Below, piece by piece: positions 1 through 15,600 of a stretch of 64,000 bases of DNA (its first letter is position 1; each line of letters begins with the position of its first letter). Below the pieces are notes generated by a model. That model was not told the origin of the DNA, did not search any database, and saw only the letters and a list, made by a program, of their open reading frames with translations. The stretch comes from Pelodera strongyloides (lineage: Eukaryota > Nematoda > Chromadorea > Rhabditida > Rhabditidae). A program made the position numbers and the translations under genes. The DNA is taken from positions 310,001-374,000 of the forward strand of contig JAANDG010000012.1 of NCBI GenBank assembly GCA_036852015.1. The letters are read 5' to 3'.

Positions 1-166
1 TTGTTTTCACAAGCATATAATTGTTGGTATCGCCGTGCTTTGTTTATGTTTCAAATAAGTTTTATATACATGCTTGTTCAAGGTGGTTAATTATTGTTTA
101 GTGTAATTCTCCCCAGTGTATTATCCTATTGTTATTAACCGTATTGCTACCACACACATTTTTTTG

Positions 167-240
167 TAATATCGACTAGTGTAGTGGATGGGGCTTGTGA
201 CTTCTAAAAGAATGGTCGCTGGTTCGAATCCCCCCTGCGA
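167..240 (+). repeat. tRNA-derived SINE-like head
   Basis: An A-box-like TAGTGTAGTGGATGGGGC is followed about 40 bp later by a perfect B box GGTTCGAATCC. No cloverleaf folds (anticodon and acceptor stems do not pair), so this is a pol III promoter relic, not a tRNA. The A box resembles that of the element at 48970. It sits in the intron or upstream region before the first TRPM exon seen here; nothing else in 1-657 is supported as coding. Confidence 0.5.
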
Positions 241-657
241 AATAATTATGGTGGTATGTGTTCAGGGCCTGGGAGCTGGTGACACCGTGCATAGTGAACA
301 TATGATGCCAGCACCTGCGTTGTCTGGTAGCCGCGCCCTGTCAAATCATATCCTGTGGAGGAGTGCGTTCAGGAATGTGAGTTTATATTTCTTTTTAATT
401 CGAAGTATTGGTAAGACGGAATCGCGCGCGGTAAGGAAATGTATACATACGTGGTGCGCGGGCAACAGATGTGAAGGTTTCATCGTTTCTATAGTTAGCT
501 GTACCTTTTCTTTTAAGGTCGTTAGTTAAGGCCTCCTTTATGGGATAATACCAATTAATTCAGGATCTTTTAGATCAATTAGTAATTAGTATGTTCGGTG
601 ACGTGATCATAGCTTATTTTTAGAGGTTATTTATTTTTTCTTCTATTTTTTTTCCAG

Positions 658-3600
658 CTGAACAGTCTTGCGATGCGTCCTCCAAATCTCACCGAGAGCA
701 AGGAGATGATATTCGATGATGAGGGTGAGTTTTAGTGGGGTTGAATGTGTTCCTGTTTTCTCTTTGTTTATTCTGATATGAATCTAATGGAGCAGTGGAC
801 CAACCAGGAGAATTTGCATATTGGTTATGGTCTCGGGAGATTATGCTTACTGATATTCATGCTCTATTGGCTTTTTTCGCCTAATGCACACGCAAACACA
901 TACGCCGCCTTAAAGTGCTAGTGGTCCAGATGAATTTTTGCTCTGTTATTAGATCCATCGTTTAGAAATGTCGACTTCGGGCTCGTCGTCTGAGAATCGA
1001 ATGTCGGAGTTTGAGTTCCGCTACCCTTTCTCGGAGCTCTTCCTGTGGGCCGTGCTCACAAAGAGACAGGAGATGGCACTGTGCATGTGGCAACATGGAG
1101 AGGAGGCATTGGCTAAGGTAGTACGGTTACATCAATTTCGGTAGTCACTTAATCTCTAATGTGCTGATATGTCGTGTAGTGTGCAGTAATCGAATGTACG
1201 TTCTTGATATTGCTGGCATTTTGCAGTTTAATATAAATTACAGTAAGTCTGCTGCCGTTCTATAGTTTATTAGTAAATCGTAATACAGTAATATAATGTA
1301 CGTTGTTGATATTGCTGGTGTTTTGCAGTATAATATAAATTTAAGTATATTGCCGTTCTATATTTAGTAGTAAGTCGTAATATAAATTAGAATGAGAAGT
1401 CCGTGGTGTACTTCGTTTACCAGCCTCTTGCATGTCTTGCTACTTGCTATTCTAAGAAGTTTGTTGTTGGTCTTCTTTTGGGCCTCTAACATGTATTTGT
1501 GTTTCTTAACGTTCGAATTCTTGTATCAAATTTCATTCAGTCACTGGTCGCTTGTCGTTTGTACAAGAGTTTGGCGAAAGAGGCAGCGGAAGACTATTTG
1601 GAAGTGGAGATCTGTGAGGAGCTGAGGAAATATGCAGAGTGAGTTGGTGTATCTAATTTATGTTTTTGTATATACCATTATACCATAGCTTTTTAGTTCC
1701 TTTGATCCGTGTGAGGTTCAGTTCCCTTTCATACTCAGTTTTGCTTTAAATGAATAATTTATTCCAAGGGTTACTTTTGTGTAGTTCTTGGGTGTCGAAT
1801 CAGTGATGCCGCTTTCCGATATTGTGACTGACATATGGTAAGGTTTGGTGCCATGAAAATCGCCGGATTTCGACATCCTATCTAACGTGTGCCTGTCAAA
1901 TCGTGGCATTTGATCCTGTCATTTACTCTTGATATTCTTGATATTCTTGATGCTTCTAGGGAATTCCGTCTTCTCTCACTGGAGCTCCTTGATCACTGCT
2001 ACCAAGCCGACGATGCTCAGGCCTTACAGGTTTGTTTTAAACTTTCGAACTTACGATTCCTTATGTTTCATCTATTCTGTAAATATCCTGGCCCTAGTGA
2101 TGGAAGATGCTTATATGCATGTTATAAGTTCTTTTAATATTAGAATTTCGAATAACATAGTCGTTGTTGGTCACCAAGCATACCTTACCTTACCGTGCCG
2201 TAGTGATCCTTAGCTTCTTAGTACACTACCTTGAACGTAAGCTGGAGTATGTAACCGGTGTATGTCGTTTACTCAAACATCTAACGGGCTATTGTTTTCA
2301 GCTGCTCACATACGAACTGAAGCAGTTTGGGCATCAGACGTGTCTCTCCCTAGCGGTGATCGTCAACCACAAACAGTTCCTGGCACATCCGTGGTAAGGA
2401 TCTTTCACCGTTTACAGTTTAAGAATGCGTATAGTTATCAAAGGTATCATTGATTTTTGAGGTGAGGAGAGGTTAGAGACTCATAATCAACATAGCTGTG
2501 CTGGGTCCTGTTCCGTGTCTGTGTCTGAATTACATGATTGAATTACCATTTGACAAGTGATGTCTTAGAAATGTCATGTTTATTTTTATTCATTTAGTTG
2601 TCAAATACTTCTCGCTGATCTTTGGCACGGAGGACTGCGCATTAGAAGGTGGGGTTTCTTTTCTTTTCCATTTTGATGAAAATTTGAGTTTTAGGTGAGA
2701 TCTCTGATCTCCAGTCTAACTCCCTTCTTGCATTCCGTAATTTTCGATCTACTGGTTGTGGGCATCTCTGCAGAATTTCACTGTGTTTAATTTTTCTCAG
2801 TGTGTACACCACACTACAATCAAATAAAACAAATATTGATGTAAATAATGTTAAATTGAACCAATACAACAATACTAATATATATATTACTGTTTTTTTA
2901 CTCTTGCTTTTTGTCGTGCAAAGGTGCAAATTGCACATCGAAGTGAAATTATTGAACCTATTATTATTTTTTCATTGGAGTGAATACATATCTACTATTC
3001 CACTATTCAGTCATTCGAACGGCAAGGTGTTGTTCTGTCTCCTCTTTCTCCCGGCAATCTTTTGGTTGGAGTTCAAGACAAGGGAGGAGTTGTTGCTGCA
3101 ACCACAGACAGCTGCTGAGCATGAGGTACGAGTTTTGGATTGTTCTGGGGTGTCGGGGTTTTGGTATACGGTAGCCTTGTCTTCCTAAATTCATGTCTTT
3201 AGAAAGCCTGATCGGGGTCCTGGTATACGGTAGCCTTGTCCTTGTCTTCGTAAAGTCATATCTTTGGAAAGCCAAGGAAGTGTTATGTTTTGGGCTTCCT
3301 TCAGTGCCCTAACTCTTTCGTATTCAGACAGAGATCTAAAAAAAACTTCCCATTTAATTTCAGCAAGACATCAACGAAAGTTCGTCGTCCAGTTCGTCAT
3401 CATCAAGCGATGAGAGCTCGTCGAGCTCGTACTCTGACTCGGATGAGGAGGTTAGGGTTTCTGGTATTGCGTTTGGTTTCCATTTAGGAGTGTCTTATGT
3501 ACTGGGAATCTGTAAGTAGAATATTTGTTTGACCTAGCGCCCTACTGTAATAATCACTCCTTTCAGAATGAAAACGCGGCTGGTCGACGCACGTCCCATG

Positions 3601-6600
3601 GTAGTGTTCAATCACTGAACACGATTAACCTGGCTGGGGTTGGTTTTGTTTAGTTGTTTTTTTTTGGCTACTTTGACTTTGAGACCTAGGATATTCACTC
3701 TGCGGCGGGGATGTGCTGTAAGGCATTTTGTCCGGCTGATAGGTTTGTGGTTCTTCGCATTCTTTAGCACGTGATTACGTTCAAGGAATCAGAAAACTGT
3801 GAAAATGTATTCTGTGATAACCTTCCTTTACTGCAGTTGTTCCGAAGTCGCCATAAGAGCCGCCGACCCAATAACAATAACAACAACAAAACAGATGATG
3901 CAGTGGCGACAGTGGAAGGAGGATTGCACATGCACAAGAGCAGTGGTTGGTTGTTTTTGTTAAAGCGGTGTAGCAGGTGGTTTGCCCTTGTCCGGCGCGC
4001 AATGGTGCTATGAATTGTAGTAGTCTATAGGGTGACAACGGTCTTCACGTGCGCAGTTAAACTTGTACCCTGGTTCGTTCTTATTAAGTTTTTGCCCACT
4101 TTTAATCGTTTGATTGTTCCAGCGATGACCACAGCCGCACACAGTCCCCAGCTAACGCGGCGACGACGCATGACTTCATGGCGCGCTCCCGGCAATCTTC
4201 AACGACAGAGTAGTCACACGAGCAAGCAGAATATTGTGAATGGATCAGTGAATAAAGGTGAATGTCTGCAAATTATGATTGTATTCTACGTATGGAAAGA
4301 GCAAATGTTTTACAAGGTTTCGTATGAAAATTATTGAATTATCTAGGTCAGTGGTGTGGGAATTGTCATCGCTAGCCTAGAAGTGCACATGCATATTCGA
4401 TGTTTGCTATGTTGCAATTGTATTTTGTGTCTTGGGTCTGTTTACCTCATTTTCTGCGTTTCCACAGCATTTGTTTGTTTTTGTTTCCAGAAAAACTGGC
4501 TGGTTCGACGGGAACTCTCTCGGAAAGGGCATCGCTTCCTGAGGACTTCTACGTGAAGCGAACACCACTCGAGACGTTTGCCATTAATTTACCGCGCATG
4601 GTGGGTGCTTCTTTTTCATTTTCGTATTCATTTTCGTCCTAGTTCTAAATAAGGTCCAATTGTGGATAGAAGACTTCCGAACTTCCGACGACAAACAACA
4701 TGCATGGTTAAAAAAAAGTGGCCGCCATAACGGGGTTTTGCGGGAGGTGCGCCAGGGATACGCGAATGGATGGTTGTGTGCACAATTTAGTTGATGTTGA
4801 GCACTTTTGTAAAAGGCTTGGCAGATGCGGGACAGCTGATATGGTAACGCTTCACGCATACCTTGCGCTGCTGCGCTGCAAGCGCTTGAAGTTTCTTGTT
4901 GACGTGAAATGAAGTCTTGATCCTCGTTGCTGTCGTAAACTGGTCGTATTAAACCTTCAGGATATGCTGTCCATCTTGGAACAGGGCAAACAGGTTCGAA
5001 TATTAGTCTGCACCATTCTTTGTAGTAGAATAATGATTCTTCAATGTGTAATCCATGTTCACTGTCGCTATTTGTCTTACTGAATAATTTACGTGTACGC
5101 GAGATTAACAACTAAACAACTGGGATGTAGCTTGGGGTCTTTTGAGGTAAAATGTTTGCTCAATTCGAACTTCACGCCCCTTCACTTTCAGAAGATACTC
5201 GATTTCTATTTTCTGAAACTTTCCGATTCGAACTCGAAGCCCTTATAAACGTGTAGAATTTCTTCTTCATTCTTGTATAAATGAATTTCTGCCAGCACAT
5301 ATGTTAATGCTTACTGGGTAAAATGAAGCGAATTATAAATTTCTTCTCGGAGCATGACCATTTTTCTAAAACCTTTACTTTAGTCTATGTTCAGATTACC
5401 CCCAAGTACGTATGGTATGGTGGTACTTTTTGTTTTCAAATTTCTTCCGTTTTTATTTCGTTCCAAAATTCAGAAACAAATCCGCTACCGCCGTCGGTTT
5501 TACGAGTTCTTCGCGGCTCCGATCACTACGTTCTGGTCGTGGACATTGTCATTCGTCGCCTTCCTTACTGTATTCACCTATGTGCTGTTGGTCAAGTGAG
5601 TTTTGTACAGTATTCTTAACTTTGAACTTATCAATTACGGTTATATGTTGTGTCATATAGCGTTGGACCCATGGCTTTGTTTGTGATTATATTATGTGTT
5701 ATGGCCACAACGTCTTAGGACAACATGCTGTAATAGTAGTTTGAGCTATATACTCAATAAAAAAAGAATTGTATACTTATTTAAGCTTGAAAAAGTTTGG
5801 CGACCGTGGTTTTCATAAATTTGTTTTAGAACCCAAAACAGGCCGCATTGGACAGAATGGTTTCTCCTTGCGTACGTGGTCACTTTTGGAATGGAGCATG
5901 CTAGAAAGGTACGGAGGTTGTGCTGAAATTGTTTCGTTGTTTTGTTTCTTTCTGTGTCGACTTTTAGACATCGTGTCTCTTTCGCTGTGACACCATCCTA
6001 CCCACAATGACACACCCTATCTGTCCCCGACTTGTTAACTTGATCGCATCAAACTAAATTGAATACTGTGGGTCATTTTGGAGCCCTATTCACTTAGTTT
6101 CATTGATTAATTGTTTCAGTTCCTGATGTCGGACCTGAAACCCTTTTCACAGAAAGTGAAGTATTTCTTCTTCAACTTTTGGAATACAATCACGGCGTTG
6201 GGGGTGCTGACCTTCATCATTGGATTCATTTTACGGTGCACAGGGTGAGTGGAACTTTTTTCTTTCTTCTAGGCTTAGGCAGGCAGCGCTGTCGCCTCGG
6301 CTTCTGTGGTAAGAAACTCTTGGTTCCAAATTTGCAAAGATATGTGCAGCATTAAATTGTGTATGGTAAACTCGCGCTCGTTAGCATCATGTTTCAGAGG
6401 ATACTGAAAATTGTGAACATATGCGTAATTTATTATCTCCTGGAAGTGGAAGTTACTGCTGTTCTAGAATTTGAATGAGTTTTGTGCTAAATAACCATGT
6501 TTCATGGAATATTGAAAAATGGGCAATCGTTGAGTGGTTTGTTAATCCCTGTCGGAAAAGCCGTCAGATAATGACAGTTGTTTCTGGCGGCAGATCTCTA

Positions 6601-9600
6601 TGTCGTGTAGGTTGAAGTGGAGGATAATACACCACTGGACAACTTCAGCTAAACATGTGCCAATTTCAAAGATTAGGTCGAAATACGAATTGTCATATCA
6701 TCATTAGCATATTTACATTGTTTAATCTTAACAAAATACTTCATTTTCATGCAAAAGTTAAAGGGGTGTCCAATGGTGTCCAGTGGTGTCTGGATGTCCA
6801 TGGTGTATTATCCAATAGGCCGTAGATGTTAAAATCAAGGGATGAAGATAATTAATTATCTGTTTTTTTTTCAGGAACACCGGCTGGGGTCGTGTGGTGC
6901 TCGCGTGTAACAGTGTCCTCTGGACAATGAAATTACTCGACTACATGAGTGTGCATCCGAGACTTGGACCCTATATCACTATGGCGGGGAAGATGGTAGG
7001 GTTTCCGGAGCGTTTTTCATTTTTGTGATAATTTACTTTTGTGTATTGTATTTGTTTTGGGAGTAGTGTTGGAGTTTACATTATTAATATTAACTATTAA
7101 TCTTACATTATTGGTGATCGTGGTCCATGATACAGTTGGGTATTGAATGTTTCCTCTTGAACTCTATGGGCTAGCTGTTCGTGGGTACTTATTGTGTCTG
7201 CAGGTATGACATAATATATAGTCTATATACTGTATTATGCATTTCTTGAATGTTACCTTGGAGTTGAGTATGAGTAACAGTAACATTGCAGGTGTTGAGC
7301 ATGTCGTACATTATCGTGATGTTGGTCGTCTCATTGCTATCCTTTGGGCTGGCTCGACAATCGATCACATATCCAAATGAGAATTGGCACTGGTTATTGG
7401 TTAGGTGAGATTTTTCGAAACTTGATATGCGGTTGAGTCCACCGGGTTTATCTTAGGGCTGTTTATGTATTTTGAACTTAACTTGGATGTCTTCCAGTCT
7501 TCCAAGGTGGTAGAGTTGCTCGAAATTACTTAAGCCTTTTGCCCTCCCCTTGTCTGATTATTACCAGCCGTGCTATGACCTGTCTGTCGTATGTTTTCGT
7601 TTTGCGCAGTGCCATGTGCCACAGACGCGAAGGTTTGGGTTAAATGATTTTACTAAAACTTTCAGCAATACTTATTTAGGAATATCTTCTACAAACCGTA
7701 CTTTATGCTGTACGGAGAAGTGTATGCTGACGAGATTGACCAGTGTGGCGATGAAGGTTTTTATTATTATTTTATTTGGCAATGTTTTTGTGATTTGGAA
7801 TGTTTTGTTTTGTGGTGCCCCTCGCTTCGGCTTTCGTTGTAACCTACCTTACCATCTCTGCTAGCATAATTTGGTTATGTTTATGTTAACCCTTAGCTAC
7901 GGTGCTTTGCTTTTGTATTTGCTGCTTGTGCTACGAATAGTGGTCGCGCTTTTAACGCTGTTGGATTATGGCGTGTGGGTACTTGCTTTTTGTATCTTTC
8001 AAATAACCCGGTTAACCATGTAATCTTGCTAGCCCTGATGTGGTTTGCCAATTATTACATAGGCTGGTGTGTTGCAGAACCTGGGTTTGTGGTGGTTCGC
8101 ATGCACGCTAAGCTAACCCTAGCCTAATCCGAATCTTAATCGCTTTAGCCTGGGAGCAACACTTGAAGACATCGCGGCCTCTGGATGATGTGCTGATCTG
8201 TGAGAATGTTTTTTTGCTTTTAACACGAGTGGTTTTCTTACTATGCTACCTTGCTTATTATGTTTGTTGATGCTATAACGTTTGTCCATGTCACGTACAT
8301 CTGCCTGGTCCGCTCTATGAAGAAACTCCAAACGTCAGTATGCGGAGAAGCTCAAGAACTACAATACATGAATATATTATGTGATATGAACATGAATACG
8401 ATTTACCTGTCTCCTTTGTCCTTACATTACTGTAGTGATATCTTTGCTATGCATTTATGCGAGTATCTCAAAAATGCATGATGTAACGTTTGTGATTTCT
8501 TCCGACTGTCTATAATGATATCTTTGATCACTACTAAAAGTGATGGTACATCGGTTGGAATGGCAGATGTATGAATTTCGAAATCTTCTGAGTACTTAAC
8601 CGAGGAACTACCAACTGAGTACTTCGTTTTCTAGCATGGGACCAGCACATGGAGACTGGAGAGCCGTTGAGCAAGTTCCTCTCGCAGGAGCACTGTGTGC
8701 CCGGTCATTGGATCCCTCCCGTGCTCATGACCTTCTTCCTCCTCGTGGCCAACATCTTGTTGATGAGCATGCTCATTGCTATTTTCAAGTGAGTACAAGA
8801 GTTTTAATTTCATATTTTTTCTCAAACACTGTAATATGTTCATAAATTTTGACTGTGATTTATGAAATTTGGCTCAGGGCTGCCATAAAGTCCCTTTTAT
8901 TATTTGCATTCACTTTGGCATATATGTGTATTATGTTGTTCATGGGCGTTCAAATTCATTTCAATTGTACAGTGTGTGCTGTGTTATTAATATGCCTTCG
9001 AAAATTTTCCCATTTCTATGCAGTGAATTATCCATAATAAAAATTTCAGTAATATCTTCGATGCGACTGAGGAATTCTCACGGCAAATATGGCTCTTCCA
9101 ACGCTATAAACAGGTATGTTACCTTAGATTTGTTTTCTCAAGTTTTGCGCACGGTGTGGATTTGAAACTTGAAAAATACAATGTTTCACCCGTGCGGTAT
9201 ATTTTCTGTCTAAAGAGAAGCGAGTGTTATTTTTTCTTTCTTATAGCTCTTCTTTGGTGATCTCATAATCTCAATCATAATAACATTGCTTGTTCAATAA
9301 TGGTCTGCGCAATATAGCCAATGATGTGAAGTGGCTGTAGTGGTAGTTTTCCTACTGTAGCTTTTCTTACTCTAGGTGATGGAATACGAATCGACCCCCT
9401 TCCTCCCTCCCCCCTTCACCATTTTCTACCACGCTTATATGGTGGTCAAGTATATCCGATGGCAGATCAAACACCGGAAAGATAAGGAGAAGGGAGTGGT
9501 GAAGCCGAATAGGAAAGTCTTCGACTTTTCACTCAGTGGGTTTTGACCTGTGTTTTATTTATCCGACGCCTTAATCTTTAAAAGTAGAGGAGCACATACA

Positions 9601-12600
9601 AACGTGTACTTACCCACTTACTACGTACGCTAAATAGATACACGGAGAGATACCGCGATTATGCCACGTGACAGCAGTGTTACAGAATTGCAGCTAGACT
9701 GAGCGATTTTGCGAATGAGAACTTTGAAGGGAGATTTGACGGTTGGTTGTTGATGCATATTACAACCTACTCATTGCCTTTCCTTCCAGAGCTCTTCCTT
9801 TCGGATGACCAAGTGGAGAAACTGCACGACTTTGAGGAGGACTGCATGGAGGAGTTGACGAGGAAAAAGGAGCACGAGAAGAACACGAGCAATGAGGAGA
9901 GGATACTCAGGACGGCCGAGAGGTGGACATTTACATATTTACATTATACTCTTAATAGATGGATGGAAAGGAACCATACATCATGGATGTAATACGAATT
10001 TAACATGGAAAAATTTGGGGTGGAAAGCGAAAAAAAGAGGGGTCGGATGTAACTCAAACTATGTTAACAAAGGATACGAAAAGGAGCTCTGTTTTGAAAT
10101 GGGGTTTGGATCCTTCTGAACTAGTTGACGCATAGAGCAGTATGTTGAGTTGTTTGGTTTGACCACATGGTATTAACACATTGGTGGTACTGATAGGAAA
10201 GCAAGAGTTGTTTTATCGATTGGTGAACTAGAGTTACGTACACGGATGAGCAGAGGAGTACCGTGGAATACCCTATGAAGGTATGAAGCAGTGGTGTAAC
10301 ATTATGATTCTTCCCGTGACTTCCCTTCGTTCCCTTGAAATCCGGGATTATTTAATTAGTCTAACAAGTATGTAATTTAGGACCGAAATGATCGTGGCAC
10401 GGCTGAACGATTTGACGAATAAGGTTAGTTTTATGGCTGTTTCTGTGTGTTGTTAGCTAAGCCTAAACATTCTGCTAATGTAAATTCAGATGCATTTTGA
10501 TTTTGGTTATGTTGGATGGCTCTGTCTCCCTCTATTTTGTCGTTTTTTGTCGCTTAACTAAAAGGCTTTGAGCTTTTTAGGAGTCCCTAATGCGTGAAAG
10601 TATCCGCGAAATGGAAAGCCGAGTGGAACTAATTGAGAGTCAACAGGTGAGTGTTTTGATGTGATATAATCAGGGCGTCTGTCCTTACTGACTTATGACG
10701 GACAGCCACTCCGACAACGGCGATGGGAATTTGATATACAAATATATTAGCTTCTGTTCTGGGACGTGCGTCGTTTTTGTGTTTGGTTCAGTGAAGGATT
10801 CGTAGCTACTCTTTTCTTTTTCAAGTTTATCTTCGTTCATTATGAGAAAATGTGCAGTAATTTTCTTGGTTTAGGGCGAAATCCTCGATTGTATGCGGCA
10901 GGTGGCTGCCACTATGCCAGTTATTCTATCACAGCTTCAGGTAGTTTTATTTTGCATTTTTTTGTCGCATCTCTATAGGTATTTTGTGTTTATTCATCCG
11001 GAGACGCCCTTGTATTGAGATTATTCAACAACAAGATGTAATTTAGTTCCAACAACAGATGCAAGCCACGCAAACCTCCATTCCTACATCGTTTGTGTAC
11101 ACGGGAATGCCGGTCAGCTCATCAGCGGGGCGGATTTCATCGCCGACATTGCTGGTACCGTCGAGTCAGCTGTCAGCAGGAGCTGGAGCGGTTGTGACCA
11201 GATCGGACAGCTCAGAGGAGGTGGGAACCTGGGAACCCTTTTTTTGTAGTAGTTTACTCGCATACGGTAGTTTTGTGATCTAGTTTATTGAGCCAATTCT
11301 GGGAGAAACAGTTCTTGTTGGAAAGTGCATTTGAAACGACGAGCCTGACTAGGATCGCATATGCCTCTTTTTGTGAGGTGGTTATTGTATACTGTAATTT
11401 TTCTTCTTACCGTAATCGTCTGTTCCGTTCAGGCTGTCGTTGTCGATACTCATCCGCATCCGTCACATCAACAACAGCAAATGATGCAACACCCGCATCA
11501 CCGATATAGTGTGAGTGCAGTGGCCGGACAACATGACGGGACACAAGGAGGACATGGGGATCTAGGACCAATGCCCAGGAAGAGGACCTCCACTATATGC
11601 GGTATGTTACAGTTTTCAGAGAGTTGGTTTATTGTTTTTGTTTTACTTGGTGGTTTTCTGGTCGGCTGGCAAGTAAACATTTTTGTTAGTGTGATATGTA
11701 CCACAGTATTATGTGTTATGTTTCAACGAGTTGGTTTACTGTGTGGCTTTTTGGCCATGCACTGCGTCCAGGGTGATCTTTTTGTATGGGTTTTGTGCCA
11801 AGTATACCGCTGCTAATGAACGCTGCTAATTAGCACGGTGAACATTTAAAGGGAATGTGTAGGCACTCAAAATGAGCAAAACAACTGCGAAAATAGAGTT
11901 TCCACACCAGACATGAATTTAAGTAGGCGACTGAATATGTAAATTCGAATATTCTCATTTGCATGCAAATATGTCGCTGTTGCATGCTATATGCCGACGT
12001 CTGCACATATGCTAAATTTTTTGCTCCATCAGCACTGCCGTGTAAGCCAGGGGGTCAAATAAAGCGTTTACTATGGAAAAGATGAACTTTGAAAATCATT
12101 TTCTTTTAAATGGGAAACTTTTAACAATTTTTGTTGTTGTTTCCTTAATGAGGAACACACATTCTATTAATACAGCTTAACTTCAAAAAGGGCATACATA
12201 TTCCCTTTAACTGTGGGATGACAAATTGAAATAGAAGTTCGTGTGTTTGAAGCCTTTGTACGATGTGCATTTACTTTTTAAACGTACATCGTAACAACAA
12301 GTTCGAGCTCCAATCCATAAAATATGTGCGCGTGATCCAGCTCTGGGTTCTCGCAGAGACCAATATTTCACTTTCATTTCAGGTGTTGAGGACTCTCACC
12401 TCCTCTCCCCGGGAGTTTCAAATGCCGGAGTAGATCCATTCAAGTATGGATCCCTGTCCAACATTACACACAACCTCGGAGCCAGCACCCTGAACATTTC
12501 CAAGAAGGATACGAGGTATGAAGGTGTTATGAATATTGTTTACTGTACCCGGACGCTGAAACGTAGTTAGGGAGCCGTAGCGGTGTTGATACTGTACCCC

Positions 12601-15600
12601 GTAGATGCCTCACATTTTGGGCAGAGTCGTGAGTATGTATACTGGTCAGAAATAGGGTGATGTACTTTTAAGCAATGATCGAATACACCGACAATTGATA
12701 AGTACTGTGTGTATGGGTACTTAGTAAACCAGTTAAAAGGTTAAAAGATACCATCTGACATACTAACAACAGAGTATTGCCATGTCTGATTGTGAGACTA
12801 ACATTATCGTTATCTTTTCACTCTTCTTTTTTTATCTGTAGAGCCGTATCGCCTTTTCGTCTGGGAATCTGGTAAATGATATTGACTTTTTAATTAACTT
12901 ATGTTTCGAACCTTATGTTTTATGTCCATGACAGCTTCGTATTGTGTTGTGGTCGTCTTGATGTTATGGTTAGCGTTAGAGTTAGGCGTATTCTGCTTGA
13001 TAGTGTGTTTACTTACTTTACCAACTGTGCCGAGACTGCTAATTAGGGCAATTAGGCTAATTCCCGTGTTTAGCCTTGGCGTGTTCAGTCTAAGGCATTG
13101 TGCGTAGGGTCTGTGAATGTTTTGTGATTGTTAATCCAGCGGATCCAAATGATTATCCTGCATCTTGTCTTGACGCATGAAGTTTAGTCTGACGTCCCTT
13201 CCTTCGTTTGTTTAACGTATTTTTAGCATTTATATCCCTTTTCGCTTGTGATCTAGCGATATAATTTGACATGCATTCTGGTGTCAATTATTCCGAACGT
13301 ACAAACTACCTGAGACCGTTTTCACCAGAATTTACTTCTGTCAAAAAAGGGTACTTCACTCAAAAGCGCGCGGTACTTCCGGTTTCACCAACATTTACTT
13401 CTGTCAAAAAGGTACCTAGGTTAAGTATCTTTTTGACAGAAGTACGCCTATAGCATGGGAGGCGTACTTAGACCAAAAATGTGGAAGTATCCCGGTTCGG
13501 TTTTTTCTGCATTATGAGAGCTGATTAACTCAACTTTTTAATAAGTGTATGGTTTTTTTATGGTAAATAAGCTTTGTAAACATTAGATAACAATGATTTC
13601 AGTTTTTGAATCACATTTCACTTATTAATAAAGTGATTACATACTTGATTATTTAGCTATTTCTTGTTTTCGTATGGTAAACTTTTAGTAATTACTTAGA
13701 TCGTATTCGTTTTAAAAAGTAATCTAACTGTTATCCAACGTTTTCCTTCAAAAAAGTAAATGTTGGTGAAATCCATCAAAAAGCGTGTTGCAGCGTACTT
13801 CAGTCATAAATTTACTTAACCTAAGTACCTTTTTGATGGTCAAAAATTTATGACAGAAGTAAATGTTGGTGAAAACGGCCTCTGATGGCCACCATTTAGT
13901 TTGTGTAGTAGACAAACTGAAACTGGCTGCCATGATGTGTTGTATTGTGATGAGGTTTATGTTTATCAGCAAGATATCCTCGACCGCTAGGGCTTAGCTT
14001 GAATACCGGTGCAAGTGTATTATACAATGAACGCAGCATGAAGAAGTTTTTAAAAATAAGCTATGTGGCTGTTTTAGTGTGCGTCGCCAGCAACGTCACG
14101 AGGAGTACACGACGATCACCGACACTATTGCCATGTCAATGGCCGAGGCGGGAAGGAAGAAGGGAGGCCAGGACAGGGACACCGACGAGGATAATGTAGG
14201 GGTTTGAAAGTGCCCATAAATGTAGATTTAGTGTTTTTGGAGGTTTATGTGAAGGAATTATAATTGCGAGTGAAGTGGGTGCACGATGGGATGTCATGCC
14301 TCCACTATATTGCGTTTGGCAGTAATTGAGTAAGGTCATTGGAAGGTGTGGTTTTCCAGTTTAAACAAAGGTAAAATTAACAGCTTTTCAAGGTTCTCTC
14401 CTAGGGTGATGCCTACGTAGTGATGTTGGAGGCCCGGTTTAGGAATGGGAATAGAGTTTTATCTAATACCAGCCGTTCGAAGAGCCCTACGGGCTCTTCT
14501 CCGACTGGAGGAATCGGCCTTCGGCCGATTGTGTCCCTATTTAAAAAAAGGATTGCTACAATTTAAAAAGTTAACGCTCGTCTCTTTCGCCTCCCACACA
14601 TTCACACGTCTCTGATTGTGGAAACGTATAATAATCAGTTTGGATCACCACCTGCCTAATGCTACCATGCAAATTTGCTATTGAAGGTGATGTATGTAGG
14701 GCAGAGGATTATCCTTGTGATAAGCTAGCATAGCTGCATAGCTCAGCAGGTAGAGCGTTGGACTGTGAAGCAAAAGATTGTGTGCTGCTGTGGGTTCGAA
14801 TCCCGCCAGCGGCAAAGATTTTGTATGTTCTCATTCGATTGTGAATAGAAAATTTTCTTTATGAAAGGATTTCGTTGCGTGCATACAAACAAAAGACCAA
14901 GTAAACTCTTCTCCTTTATATAATAAGATATTTTTCAGCGAATATGAATACTTTAGTTTTAAAGGGATCGGCTCACCTCAAATCGTGTCTGTTTTTTCTG
15001 TTTCTTTATTTTCTACCAGTCGGCTACCGCCGCCTGAGGCGTCTTTCCAATATTCGCTGATGGTCGCTATGTTTCACTGGGCTATATCTATAAGTAGAAG
15101 CAACTCTTTCTCGCAAGAATAGTTTCCTGGGGATAGAACAGTTTTGGTTCGCCCATTTTAGGACGTTGACTATATTCCTCCTTAATTTCCAAAACCGAAA
15201 AGCAGCGGAATAAGTGCGGCGTGGCTGTTACGCCGCAATGTTTCGCTGGGCTATATAAGTTTCTCCTAAATTGTCTGCAACTTGCTCTACTCTAGGACAT
15301 CGAAAAAATTCCCAAAGCCATAATATCGCGTGGCTGATACGCCGCAATGTTTCTCTGGTTAGGAGGAAACATTTCTATGCAAAAAGTCTCCAGTCTTTCA
15401 TTTTTCCTTTTGAAACCCATACCAATATTGAACACGGGTTAGAACTTAGTTTCTGTTGACTATATTCCTCCTAAATTGTCTGCAACTATGCAAAATCGTT
15501 CAGTAAAGTATTTCGAAAAAAATAAGGGGGAAAAAATAAATTGTTGATTAAAACTTGTCAAAATTTAGGACAAAAGTTGTTCAAAAATCGATGATCTCGG

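Noticed and set aside
4584..5111. 175-codon frame on the - strand
   Set aside because: Antisense to the TRPM exon at 4491-4600 and its intron; composition and lack of domain indicate a chance frame.
14733..14813. Functional tRNA gene (His-like GTG loop)
   Set aside because: D and T arms are good, but the anticodon stem has no partner strand and the acceptor is mismatched.
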